A model generated the notes under the pieces. It searched no databases and was not told the origin of the DNA. It saw only the letters and a program-made list of their open reading frames with translations. Positions 42,473 through 50,855 of a DNA stretch of 54,313 nucleotides are shown here, piece after piece (position 1 is the stretch's first letter; the number at the start of each line of letters is the position of its first letter). The position numbers and the translations under genes are program-made. The stretch lies in the NCBI GenBank assembly GCA_016929795.1, contig JAFGIA010000342.1:1-54313 (forward strand), written 5' to 3'. This stretch comes from Anaerolineae bacterium (GTDB lineage: Bacteria; Chloroflexota; Anaerolineae; JAAYZQ01).

Positions 42473-45400
42473 ATGGCCCGGCTGGTCGTAAAGCTGCTCG
42501 GTTCGTTGCAGGTGACACTGGATGGTGAGCCGGTCACGGGTTTTGAATCGGACAAGGTCCGGGCACTGCTGGCCTATCTGGCCGTGGAGAAGGAGCGGCC
42601 ACAGCGCCGCGAGCGGCTGGCGGGCCTGCTGTGGCCCGAGCGCCCCGAGCAAGCCGCCCGCGCCAATCTACGCGTCGCCCTCTTTAACCTGCGCACGGTG
42701 ATCGGCGACCGGATGGCCGCCCCGCCCTTGCTGTGCATTACCTCGCAGGCGATCCAGCTCAACCCCACAGGCGATCTCTCTGTCGACGTGGCCGACTTTG
42801 CTGCTCTGGTCGAGATGCGCGACATCCCGTCGTTGGAGCAGGCGATCCAGCTCTACCGCGGCGACTTGTTGGAAGGCTTCTCTCTGCCCGACAGCGCGGC
42901 CTTTGAGGAGTGGCTGCTCCTCACGCGCGAGCGGCTGGCGCGGCAGGCAGTGGGCGCGCTGCGGCAGGTGGCAGCGCATCATGAGGCGGTGGGCATCTAT
43001 CACCAGGCGTTGCACTATACGCGGCGCGAGGTGGCGCTGGACCCATGGGCAGAGGCGGCCCACCGCCGGCTGATGCGCTTGCTGGCCCGCACGGGCCAGC
43101 GCAACGCGGCGCTGGCACAGTACCAGAGCCTGGAGCAGACACTGGCCCGGGAGCTGTGCGTCGAGCCGGAAGATAGGACGGTGGCTCTCTACCGGCGCAT
43201 CCGGGATAAAGTGGACAGTGAGCCGCCGCCCCCGACGCTGTCCCACAACCTGCCCGCGCCGCTGACCCCCTTTGTTGGGCGGCGGGGGGAGCTGGCGGCC
43301 ATCGGCGCGCGGCTGCGCGATCCAGGGTGCCGGCTGCTGACGCTGGTCGGCGCGGGGGGCTGTGGCAAAACGCGCCTGGCGCTGCAAGCTGCGCGCGAGC
43401 TTGGGGCTGGGGAGAACCGCTTCCCGGACGGGCTCTATTTTGTCGCCCTGGCGTCGCTGCAATCATGCGCCGATATGGTGGCCGCGATTGCCGGGGCGTT
43501 GGCTTTTCCTCTCGCCGCCGGGCAGCAGGCCGGCGCGCACCGGCCCGAACAGCAGGTGATCGACTATCTGCAACACAGGCGCGTGCTGCTCGTCCTCGAC
43601 AATTTCGAGCACCTGATCGCACCGGACTCGACAGGGGAGGAGTGCCTCGACTGGCTCGTGGCGCTGCTCCAGGCTGCTCCGGGGGTGTGTGCCCTGGTCA
43701 CCTCGCGGGCCAGGCTCAACCTGCAGGCTGAGTACCTCTTGCCCGTCGGCGGCATGGCGCTGCCCGGGCCGGAGGCGCGGCTGGAGGAGGTGGCGAGCTG
43801 CGACAGCGTGGCGCTCTTTGTCGACGGCGCGCGCCGGGTGCGTGTTGACCTGGCGCTCACGCCCGGCAACGCCGCGGACGTGGTCGCCGCGTGCCGGGCG
43901 GTCGATAGGCTCCCCCTGGCCATTCTGCTGGCGGCAAGCTGGACCGCCACGCTGTCGCCGGCCGAGATCGCCGGGCGCCTGACCGGCGACGGGCGCGAGG
44001 GCCTCGACCTGCTGGCTGCCGGTTGGCGTGACGTGCCCGACAGGCAGCGCAGCATGGCGGCGGTATTCGGCTACTCGTGGCGCCTGCTGACGGGATCGGA
44101 GCGCGCCACCGTGCAGAGCCTGTCTGTGTTTCGGGGCAGCTTTGGCCGGCAGGCAGCCCTGGAGGTCACGGGCGCGCCGGGGCGCGATCTGGAGAGCCTG
44201 GTGCACAAATCGCTCCTCAACTATGCCCCGGCCGGCCGATTCTTTATGCACGAGCTGCTGCGCCAATACCTGGCAACAAAGCTGGCCGGCGACCCGGTGG
44301 ATCGCGAGGCGGTGCTCCGACGCTATGGCGCCTACTATGTCCGTGCGCTCGACCGTTGGGCGGATGAGATCAAGGGCGAGAAGCAAGAAGTAGCCCTGTC
44401 CGAGATGGAGTTCGAGATCCAGAACACCCTGGCTGCCTGGGAGTGGCTGGTCGAGCAAGGTGAGGTTGGCCAGTTGGAGGGCGCGCTCGACGGGCTGTGT
44501 CTCTTTTTCGACTGGCGGGCGCGCTACCGGCAGGGTGAGGCGACCTGCCGGCGGGCGGTCGAGCGCCTCGCGCCTCGGGCGCGAGGCACGGGCCGCGGCC
44601 AGCGCCTCTTGGCACGCCTGCTGGCCTGGCAGAGCCTCTTTGTTCACTACCTGGATGGATCGGAGCCGGCGGCCCCCCTGCTCGAACAGAGCCTGGCCCG
44701 GATCGAGGAGGCCCGCCTGGCCGGGGCGGAAACGTGCGCCGAGATGGCGCACGCCCGCTGGTGCCAGGGCCGGCTGCTGGTCAGCCGCCACCGCGAGCAG
44801 GCGCGCGCTGCCTACGGAGAGAGCCTGGCGCTCTGCCGGGCGCTCGGTGACCGGTGGGGCGAGGCCAATGCCCTGGCGGCACTCGGCGGCGTGGCGTGGA
44901 ACCTGGGCGACTATCGCGAGGCGCGCTGCTGCCACGAGGCGAGCCTGTCCATCCGGCAGGCGCTGGGCGACCGGCGCGGCATCGCCGACTCGCTGATGTC
45001 TGTGGGTGTGACTGCGCTGCACCAGGGGGAGGTTGACGTCGCTGGGGAGCTTGTGCAGCGTGGCTGTGCCTTGCGCCAGGAGCTCGGCGACCGGCGCGGA
45101 CAGGCCGACGGCCTGCGCCACCTGGGAGTGACTCGCCTCCTTTCGGGCGAGTTTGGCGAGGCGGTGTCGCTGCTGGAGGCGAGCCTCGACATCTATCACG
45201 ACCTTGGGCTTCGCTTTGGCCTGGAGGTGGCGATGTTGGGCGAAGGACTGGTGCATAGCGGGCAGTACGAGGCGGGGCGGGCTCGCGCAGAAGAGGCGCT
45301 GGGCATCGCCAGGGGCACGGGATTCCGGCGCGGCATCGGATACGCGCTGCTGGTGCTGGGCGAGGTGGCGCTGGCGCGGGACGCCTTTGAGGAGGCCGAT

Positions 45401-45820
45401 GCGTACCTGGCCGAGAGTGTGGCCGTGTATCGGGAGATCGAGCAATGGGACGAATGCTGCCGGGCGCTGGCGACGCAGGCCTATGCCTGGCGCGGGCTGG
45501 GCCACAGGCCGTGGGTGCCGCCGGAGCTGCTGGCCGAGCTCCAGGTTGCCGTAGAGCGAGGTGCTTTCATTCCGCTCCTGTGGGCGCTACCTGTGCTGAC
45601 CCTCCTTCTGGCCGACGCCGGCCAGTCCAGGCGCGCTGCCGAGCTCGACGCCGAGGCGGCGCGTTATCCAGCGCTCACCCGCTCGGCCTGGTTGGCGCAC
45701 CTGCTCGGTCGCCCCTTGTCCATAATCGCCAAGCCTGTTCCTGCCCCTGCCCAGCCTCTGACTCTTCCGGATCGTGTCATGGCTGTGCTGATGGATCTCT
45801 CCAGCACCTTCCTTCACTGA
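42473..45820 (+). CDS. SARP-type regulator: BTAD + NB-ARC ATPase + TPR
   Basis: A 1115-residue transcription activator of the AfsR kind. Domains: OmpR-like winged helix (about 1-95, KLLGSLQVTLDGEPV), BTAD (about 95-250, ending LARELCVEPEDRTVALYRRI), NB-ARC ATPase (P-loop TLVGAGGCGKTRLAL near 290; Walker B VLLVLDNFEHL; ARLNLQAEYLLPV), a winged-helix linker, and a TPR array of about 700-1060 (repeats such as ALGDRRGIADSLMSVGVTALHQGE). ATG 42473 gives the usual MARLVVKLLGSLQ start. It is divergent from the 70-residue/BNR/FG-GAP operon and is the likely activator acting on its heptad repeats. The signal sensed is unknown. Confidence 0.94.
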   Translation: MARLVVKLLGSLQVTLDGEPVTGFESDKVRALLAYLAVEKERPQRRERLAGLLWPERPEQAARANLRVALFNLRTVIGDRMAAPPLLCITSQAIQLNPTGDLSVDVADFAALVEMRDIPSLEQAIQLYRGDLLEGFSLPDSAAFEEWLLLTRERLARQAVGALRQVAAHHEAVGIYHQALHYTRREVALDPWAEAAHRRLMRLLARTGQRNAALAQYQSLEQTLARELCVEPEDRTVALYRRIRDKVDSEPPPPTLSHNLPAPLTPFVGRRGELAAIGARLRDPGCRLLTLVGAGGCGKTRLALQAARELGAGENRFPDGLYFVALASLQSCADMVAAIAGALAFPLAAGQQAGAHRPEQQVIDYLQHRRVLLVLDNFEHLIAPDSTGEECLDWLVALLQAAPGVCALVTSRARLNLQAEYLLPVGGMALPGPEARLEEVASCDSVALFVDGARRVRVDLALTPGNAADVVAACRAVDRLPLAILLAASWTATLSPAEIAGRLTGDGREGLDLLAAGWRDVPDRQRSMAAVFGYSWRLLTGSERATVQSLSVFRGSFGRQAALEVTGAPGRDLESLVHKSLLNYAPAGRFFMHELLRQYLATKLAGDPVDREAVLRRYGAYYVRALDRWADEIKGEKQEVALSEMEFEIQNTLAAWEWLVEQGEVGQLEGALDGLCLFFDWRARYRQGEATCRRAVERLAPRARGTGRGQRLLARLLAWQSLFVHYLDGSEPAAPLLEQSLARIEEARLAGAETCAEMAHARWCQGRLLVSRHREQARAAYGESLALCRALGDRWGEANALAALGGVAWNLGDYREARCCHEASLSIRQALGDRRGIADSLMSVGVTALHQGEVDVAGELVQRGCALRQELGDRRGQADGLRHLGVTRLLSGEFGEAVSLLEASLDIYHDLGLRFGLEVAMLGEGLVHSGQYEAGRARAEEALGIARGTGFRRGIGYALLVLGEVALARDAFEEADAYLAESVAVYREIEQWDECCRALATQAYAWRGLGHRPWVPPELLAELQVAVERGAFIPLLWALPVLTLLLADAGQSRRAAELDAEAARYPALTRSAWLAHLLGRPLSIIAKPVPAPAQPLTLPDRVMAVLMDLSSTFLH

Positions 45821-46045
45821 TGCCGCACGTCCCGGTTCTATGACCGCTTCTACATCGTAATCGCTCACGTGCCTGTCATCCTTCACTCGCTCATAGCTGC
45901 GGCTGTATTCTACCTCGATGTCACCCGTCTTGACAAGGTGTTCTCGGAACGCAGCAATCACGCCAGAGTGTTTGCTGCGCGCAAGCCCTCGAGACACGAG
46001 GCAGGCAGTTGCGGCGTAAAAGATGGCGTAATACGCGCGGTTCAC
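45790..46045 (-). pseudogene. HEPN-domain remnant
   Basis: A fragment of a HEPN protein: NRAYYAIFYAATACLVSRGLARSKHSGVIAAFREHLVKTGDIEVEYSRSY ... DYDVEAV, the core two helices of the MNT/HEPN type. The N-terminal helix is missing, since reading starts (GTG 46045) inside the stop codon of the upstream MBL gene. After about residue 84 the sequence runs antisense into the end of the SARP gene and stops looking like HEPN. No nucleotidyltransferase partner is present, so it is a remnant of a HEPN/MNT toxin-antitoxin-like pair. Confidence 0.7.
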
Positions 46046-46653
46046 AGCCGAGCCGTAAAAGGCGTCAGAGCAGGACCGTGGGCCGGATATATGGTGGTCA
46101 CGCCGAGTTCGCGCAGCAAGCGCCAGCTCGCGGACAGGCTCTCCATGTCTTCCTCTGTGGCAAGGCCAGGAGGCGCGAGATCCCCGGTAAACGCGAGGCC
46201 ATGGTCCAGCACCAGGGACACGCTGTCTTCGGAGTGGGCGGGCGTGGGGACGATCTCGCCCTGGATGCCGATCTCGTGGAGCACGGAGCGGCTTTTGGCG
46301 AACGAGATGACGACATTGTCGTGGGTGGTGATGTCCAGGTAGTTGTCCTCAGGCTTGGTCCACCTTTTCATGCGCGGGATGGCACTGACCTGCACATCAA
46401 GCACCAGGAGCGGCACGCCAGCCAGCTTGAGCTCCTGGGCCACGCCGGCGTGATCGATGTGATAGTGGGTAGCGAGCCCGTACCGGATCTGAGCGAGGGG
46501 GACGTCCATGCGCCTGAGATTGGCCCGCATGAGGCCCATGGTCCCCGGCCACCCCAGATCGACGAGCAGGCGCGAAGTGCCGGCACTGACGACCCAATAG
46601 TTGGTCGAGCGGTATCCGACGTTGACGATGGTGACCGGCAACTGTGGTGGCAT
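46042..46653 (-). CDS. MBL-fold metallo-hydrolase
   Basis: A 203-residue zinc hydrolase of the glyoxalase-II/lactonase-like group. Metal ligands are THYHIDHAG (HxHxDH near 64-69), a His in TPAHSEDSVSL, Asp in FTGDLAPPG and His in YPAHGP. The C-terminus is short after YPAHGP and its stop codon overlaps the HEPN remnant. The promoter places the start site at about 46654, so the message may begin at the ATG. Substrate unknown. Confidence 0.88.
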   Translation of the reverse strand: MPPQLPVTIVNVGYRSTNYWVVSAGTSRLLVDLGWPGTMGLMRANLRRMDVPLAQIRYGLATHYHIDHAGVAQELKLAGVPLLVLDVQVSAIPRMKRWTKPEDNYLDITTHDNVVISFAKSRSVLHEIGIQGEIVPTPAHSEDSVSLVLDHGLAFTGDLAPPGLATEEDMESLSASWRLLRELGVTTIYPAHGPALTPFTARL

Positions 46654-46660
46654 GGACGAT

Positions 46661-46689
46661 AGTATGGACTACAAGTCTTTGTTTGTCAA
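46661..46689 (-). promoter_or_regulatory. promoter of MBL gene, probably leaderless
   Basis: Minus strand TTGACA (46689-46684), 17 bases, CATACT (46666-46661). Start site expected near 46654, next to ATG 46653, and no ribosome-binding site is seen. Confidence 0.6.
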
Positions 46690-46763
46690 GAGGAGGGTGG
46701 GCGTTAGGGTTTGGCTGCCCTTCTGTCAAGGCTGGGGGCTGGGCTATCACGGTCGTTCACACC

Positions 46764-46792
46764 TTGACAGGCCCGCGATCCTCGTGCATAAT
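46764..46792 (+). promoter_or_regulatory. promoter of the GNAT/GNAT/ICMT operon
   Basis: TTGACA (46764-46769), 17 bases, CATAAT (46787-46792), about 98 bases upstream of GTG 46891. Confidence 0.78.
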
Positions 46793-46890
46793 CAACCCAC
46801 TGGCGCGAGACCTGGGCCGGCACAGAGGCGTGCTGCACAAGGTGCCGGACGAGATGGCGCGCGACAATACGCTGTTGGGGGAGCTGGACT

Positions 46891-47703
46891 GTGTCAGACG
46901 TTCAGGTTGTAGCACGCGAGCACAGGGGGGCGCTCGCCCTGCTCTTTGCGGAACACCCCCCTACTTTTTTGATCGACACGGTGCTTGAGGGCCACGCAGG
47001 CATGGCCTGGGCCGACGACGCCCGCGAGCCACACGCGGCCATGCTGGCCTACGCCGACGTCGTGATCTATGGCGGCGACGCGACGCACCCGGTGGCACGC
47101 CGGCTGGTGCGAAAGCTACCCATCTACAAAGGCATGCTGCCGTCACCCGGTGGCTGGCGCACGCTTGTCAAAGGCGTGTACGGCACACGAGTCGTCGCCA
47201 TCGAGCGCTATGCCTTTTCTGACCGCGGCCTCGACCTGGCACACCTGCATGCGTTGGCGCAGCGGGTGCCAGCCGGGTTCGAAGTGCGGCCCATCGACCT
47301 CGATCTGGCGGAGCGGATCGTGTCCGAGTTGGACGCGGTGGCCGAGGACCAGGGCGTGAGCCAAGATCACAGCGTGATCGAAGATCACGTGCGCAATTTC
47401 GACTCGCCGGCCGATTTCGTGGCGCGCGGGGCCGGGTTCGTGGTGATGCGCGGCGACGAGATCGTCGCGGCCGCGTCGTCGTACGCCGCGTGCAATCGCG
47501 GGATCGAGGTGCAGGTGAACACCGCCGAGGCGTACCGGCGTCGCGGCCTGGCAACGGCGGTGAGCGCGAGGCTGATCGCCGACTGCCTGGCGAGCGGCCT
47601 GGAGGTGCACTGGGATGCAGCGAATGAGGAATCGGCTGCGCTGGCGAAAAAGCTGGGCTACACACCGGCGGGCAGCTACGAGATGCTCTTGAGGGTGGCA
47701 TGA
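46891..47703 (+). CDS. GNAT acetyltransferase with N-terminal extension
   Basis: A 270-residue protein. Residues about 1-140 form an alpha/beta domain (FLIDTVLEGHAGMAWADD ... ADVVIYGGDA) and the C-terminal part (about 150-268) is a GNAT domain with EVQVNTAEAYRRRGLATAVSARLI (acetyl-CoA loop RRRGLA) and WDAANEESAALAKKLGY. This two-domain layout matches uncharacterised GNAT_acetyltransf proteins. A GTG start is preceded by GGGGGAG. It is first of three genes transcribed together; substrate unknown. Confidence 0.88.
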   Translation: MSDVQVVAREHRGALALLFAEHPPTFLIDTVLEGHAGMAWADDAREPHAAMLAYADVVIYGGDATHPVARRLVRKLPIYKGMLPSPGGWRTLVKGVYGTRVVAIERYAFSDRGLDLAHLHALAQRVPAGFEVRPIDLDLAERIVSELDAVAEDQGVSQDHSVIEDHVRNFDSPADFVARGAGFVVMRGDEIVAAASSYAACNRGIEVQVNTAEAYRRRGLATAVSARLIADCLASGLEVHWDAANEESAALAKKLGYTPAGSYEMLLRVA

Positions 47704-47728
47704 GCACAATTCACGTGGGAGATGAGGT

Positions 47729-48280
47729 ATGGAAGGTCGAACCATGACACACGGGCCCGTCGATCCGGCACGCGTGATCATCCGCGAAGCGCGACCCGAC
47801 GACGCGGAAGTGATGATCGCCTTTGTCAACACGCTAGCGGCGGAGCGCGACATTGACATTCTGCTCATGCCGGGCGACTTTACGCTGACGGTCGAGGAAG
47901 AGGCCCAGACGCTGGCCGGCTATGCCGCCGCCGACAACTCGCTCTTTCTCGTAGCCGAGATCGACGGCACGATCGCCGGCAACCTGAATTGCAGCGGCGG
48001 CAAGCGCCAGGGCACACGCCACACGGCGACCCTCGGTACGTCGGTGGTGCGCGAGTGGCGCGGGCGGGGCATTGGGACGCTGCTGATGGCGCGGGCCATT
48101 GACTGGGCGCGCGCGAGCGGCGTGGTGCGCCGCATCGAGCTGCAGGTGTTTGCGCGCAATGCACGCGCGATCCACCTGTACGAAAAGTTCGGTTTCATTG
48201 TCGAGGGACGCCACCGCCAGGCGGTGTATCGCTACGGCGAGTACATCGACATCCTGACCATGGCTCTCCTGCTGGAGTGA
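47729..48280 (+). CDS. GNAT N-acetyltransferase
   Basis: A 183-residue acetyltransferase (ATG 47744 would give 178). IREARPDDAEVMIAFVNTLAAE is the typical GNAT start; the acetyl-CoA loop is VVREWRGRGIGTLLM; the end is LQVFARNARAIHLYEKFGFIVEGRHRQAV. It is 25 bases after the first GNAT gene and six bases before the methyltransferase gene. Similar proteins include peptide or phosphinothricin-type acetyltransferases; the substrate cannot be assigned. Confidence 0.92.
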   Translation: MEGRTMTHGPVDPARVIIREARPDDAEVMIAFVNTLAAERDIDILLMPGDFTLTVEEEAQTLAGYAAADNSLFLVAEIDGTIAGNLNCSGGKRQGTRHTATLGTSVVREWRGRGIGTLLMARAIDWARASGVVRRIELQVFARNARAIHLYEKFGFIVEGRHRQAVYRYGEYIDILTMALLLE

Positions 48281-48286
48281 TCGCGC

Positions 48287-48838
48287 ATGGACCCCTACCT
48301 GATGGGCTACATCCTGCTGGTGCTCGTCTACCGGCTGGCGGAGAGCTGGGCGATGGCGCGCACCGGCACACTCGACCGCAAGCCCGTGGCCGACTGGACG
48401 GCGGCGCTGATCATGGTGCCCTACTGGCTTGTCATCCTCGGCTCGGCGTTCGAGTACATCACTTTCCAGCAGCCGTCGACGCCGCTGGCGGCGCTGCTCG
48501 GCGCGCTCTTTTTCGCCGAAGCGGCGCTGGTCCGTGTGCGGGCACACCTCGACCTGGGGGAGGGATTTTCGATCTTTCTCGTAGAGGAGGGAGGGCAGGA
48601 GATTGTGACGCGCGGCCTGTATGCACACATCCGCCACCCCCTTTACCTGGCGAATATCCTGTTGTTGATCGCCTGCCCACTCTTCCTGTCGGCCCAACTG
48701 GCGTGGATCGTCACGCTGCTGGGCATCGGCGGCGTCGCCGCGCGCATCAACATCAAAGAGCGCGTTTTGCTCAAAGAGATACCGGGGTACGACGAATACA
48801 AGAAGCGGACAGCACGGCTAATTCCCAAGGTGTGGTAA
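48287..48838 (+). CDS. isoprenylcysteine carboxyl methyltransferase-like membrane protein
   Basis: A 183-residue integral membrane protein with four or five hydrophobic segments (about 5-20, 38-60, 68-84, 115-145). The ICMT/PEMT signature is LYAHIRHPLYLANILLLI (SAM-binding RHPxY) and ERVLLKEIPGYDEYKKRT (E near the C-terminus and GYxxY). Bacterial members methylate lipids or small molecules, or have no known substrate. It closes the GNAT-GNAT operon with a gap of six bases. Confidence 0.88.
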   Translation: MDPYLMGYILLVLVYRLAESWAMARTGTLDRKPVADWTAALIMVPYWLVILGSAFEYITFQQPSTPLAALLGALFFAEAALVRVRAHLDLGEGFSIFLVEEGGQEIVTRGLYAHIRHPLYLANILLLIACPLFLSAQLAWIVTLLGIGGVAARINIKERVLLKEIPGYDEYKKRTARLIPKVW

Positions 48839-48888
48839 AGCTCAATCGCTGATCACATCCCCAGCCCGACGTGGCTCACATTACTCGC

Positions 48889-49944
48889 TCACCCCGTCGT
48901 CGCACCCTCCACAATCGTGAACCGCTTCGCGTCACAGTCGATCACGGCCTCGACGCCGTACGGCAGCACGAACATCGGATCGGTATGCCCAAAGTCCATG
49001 CGCGTGACGATCGGCAGATCCGTCAGGCCTTCCTCGTCGCGCACCACGGTGCAGATCGCCTCGTCGTACTCGTCGAACTGCTCCGGCGGCACGCCGCCGC
49101 CCGGCCGGCCAAAGAGGATGCCCGACAGCTCGCCCAGGATGCCCATTGCTGCGTAGGTGCGCAGCCCCCTCAGCACTGCCTCCGGCGGCGGCGCTTCTTC
49201 CGACGTCTCGAGGAAGAGAATCGCCCCGCGCCACATCTCTGGCGCGGGCCACACGGGCGTGCCGCGCAGCCAGTCGAGGATCTCGAAGCAGCCGCCGATC
49301 AAGTGCCCGCGGTGGGTGCCGCTGCCCTGCAGGAACGACCAACCTGCCGCCGGGTTGAGCTGGCGCTTGCGCGCCTGGTTCTCGGGGTCGGCCCAGTCGA
49401 GGTGTTCGACAGTCCAGCCGTCATGGTTCGGCGCGACCCGGCCAATCGGTTCGGATGAAAAGAGCGTCCTTCGTACGGACTCGACCATGTAGGGGAACAT
49501 GCCGGCGTTTTCCGCAAACCCCGACATGATCGCCGGCCCGTAGAACGACACCAGGCCCGCCTTCAGGCACGCCAGCAGCGTGACCGTCGTGTCCGAATAG
49601 CCCATCACAATCTTGGGATTGGCGCGGATCACATCCAGGTCCAGGAAGGGCAGGATGCGGATCGAGTCGTCGCCGCCGATCGTCGAGATGATCCCGTGAA
49701 TGGACGGGTCGGCGAACGCCTGCATCAGGTCGGCGGCCCTCGCCTGCGGGTTGTCCGCGATCCACGCGGGGTCCGCCAGCGTGTGGGGCATCTCGACGAC
49801 GGTCAGACCAAACTCGGCCTCGAGCTGCCGCTTCCCGGCCTCGTAGCGGTGCGGGATCTCTCCTGGCCCCCCCCACGACAGGGAGACGGTGGCAACCTTG
49901 TCGCCCGGCCGCAGCCGGGGCGGCTTGATCAGTTCCGGTTTCAT
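48889..49944 (-). CDS. S66 LD-carboxypeptidase / MccF-like peptidase
   Basis: A 351-residue serine peptidase. PRLRPGDKVATVSLSW is the standard N-terminus. The nucleophile Ser lies in KIVMGYSDTTV (near 115) after GGDDSIRILP. The C-terminal half has GHLIGGCFEIL, ILFLETSEEAP, and MDFGHTDPMFVLP with the catalytic His. ATG 49944 is chosen over the longer reading because AAAGGAAT precedes it. The MccF-like length suggests either murein LD-carboxypeptidase or hydrolysis of peptide-nucleotide toxins; no microcin genes are nearby. Confidence 0.92.
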   Translation of the reverse strand: MKPELIKPPRLRPGDKVATVSLSWGGPGEIPHRYEAGKRQLEAEFGLTVVEMPHTLADPAWIADNPQARAADLMQAFADPSIHGIISTIGGDDSIRILPFLDLDVIRANPKIVMGYSDTTVTLLACLKAGLVSFYGPAIMSGFAENAGMFPYMVESVRRTLFSSEPIGRVAPNHDGWTVEHLDWADPENQARKRQLNPAAGWSFLQGSGTHRGHLIGGCFEILDWLRGTPVWPAPEMWRGAILFLETSEEAPPPEAVLRGLRTYAAMGILGELSGILFGRPGGGVPPEQFDEYDEAICTVVRDEEGLTDLPIVTRMDFGHTDPMFVLPYGVEAVIDCDAKRFTIVEGATTG

Positions 49945-50025
49945 GGCTCGGATTCCTTTCCGTATCGTGCATACAATATCACACTTGACCAGGATACACA
50001 AGGCGATGACGTGCGCACGCTGTGC

Positions 50026-50054
50026 TTGACATTTCCCGGCGGCTGCGCTAAGAT
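50026..50054 (+). promoter_or_regulatory. promoter of the small secreted protein gene
   Basis: TTGACA (50026-50031), 17 bases, TAAGAT (50049-50054), about 26 bases before ATG 50081. Confidence 0.78.
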
Positions 50055-50080
50055 ACACCGAGCGAACAAGGAGATGACCT

Positions 50081-50740
50081 ATGTCAAGTAAAGCGCTTTC
50101 TACACGCAACCTGACCGTGGGCCTGGCGCTGATCGCGCTCCTGGCCGTGCTCTTTACCCTGGGAGTGGCTGCCCAGGATCGCGGCACCAGCACTACCGGC
50201 GATCTGCCCGAGAAGGTCACGCCAGTGGAAGAGGGCGAGCTTCTTGCCGAGACCACCAGCCCCAGCCATGCCTTTTTCTACAAGCGCTACTCGGCCGACA
50301 CCTTTGTGCCCGGCGTCTCTGACATGGAGTACCGCTACGAGACCGGAGGCTGCATGTCTCGCACCGGCGGCGCCTCGTACACTCACACGGCGCACAGCGT
50401 GCAATTGCCGGAAGGCGCCGAGATCACCTATATGCGCCTCTACTTCTATGACATGGACGCCGAAAACGACGCGGTGGCACAGCTCATGTCGTACGACGGT
50501 CAGGGCGGCGTGGAACTGATCGACCTGGTTCGGTCGGAGGGAACTCCCGGCTGGAGCAGCGCGGGGAGCGGGTCGCCCATCTCCCACGTGGTCAACAACA
50601 AGGACGAAACGCTGGCGCTGTGGCTCTATTTCGGGGAGAGCACCGACAGCAACTTACGGCTGTGCGCGGTGCGCATCCAGTACAAGTACACGCTGTCGAG
50701 GACCAGCTTGCCGCTGATCCTGAACGAGAGCAACCCTTAA
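50081..50740 (+). CDS. small secreted protein with C-terminal LPLILN tail
   Basis: A 219-residue exported protein of unknown function. Signal peptide about 1-31 (LTVGLALIALLAVLFTLGVAAQ). The mature part is a beta-rich domain (HTAHSVQLPEGAEITYMRLYFYD, ALWLYFGESTDSNLRLCAVRIQYKY) resembling a jelly-roll, with two cysteines that could pair. It ends SRTSLPLILNESNP, a weaker version of the YLPxVxRN tail of the large secreted proteins. AAGGAG precedes ATG 50081 and the gene is monocistronic. Confidence 0.82.
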   Translation: MSSKALSTRNLTVGLALIALLAVLFTLGVAAQDRGTSTTGDLPEKVTPVEEGELLAETTSPSHAFFYKRYSADTFVPGVSDMEYRYETGGCMSRTGGASYTHTAHSVQLPEGAEITYMRLYFYDMDAENDAVAQLMSYDGQGGVELIDLVRSEGTPGWSSAGSGSPISHVVNNKDETLALWLYFGESTDSNLRLCAVRIQYKYTLSRTSLPLILNESNP

Positions 50741-50855
50741 GGACCGCGGATCGCTGATTGCTGGCCCGACCACCACTTTCGTGGATCACCAGTGGTCAAG
50801 ACGCGCATATTGATCATCTGCCCTGCTTGTTTCCCGTCCAGGAGTGCAGGCATTT

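Noticed and set aside
43463..45505. 680-codon leftward frame within the SARP gene
   Set aside because: Antisense to the NB-ARC/TPR coding sequence; His/Gln/Arg/Pro-rich translation typical of a shadow frame.
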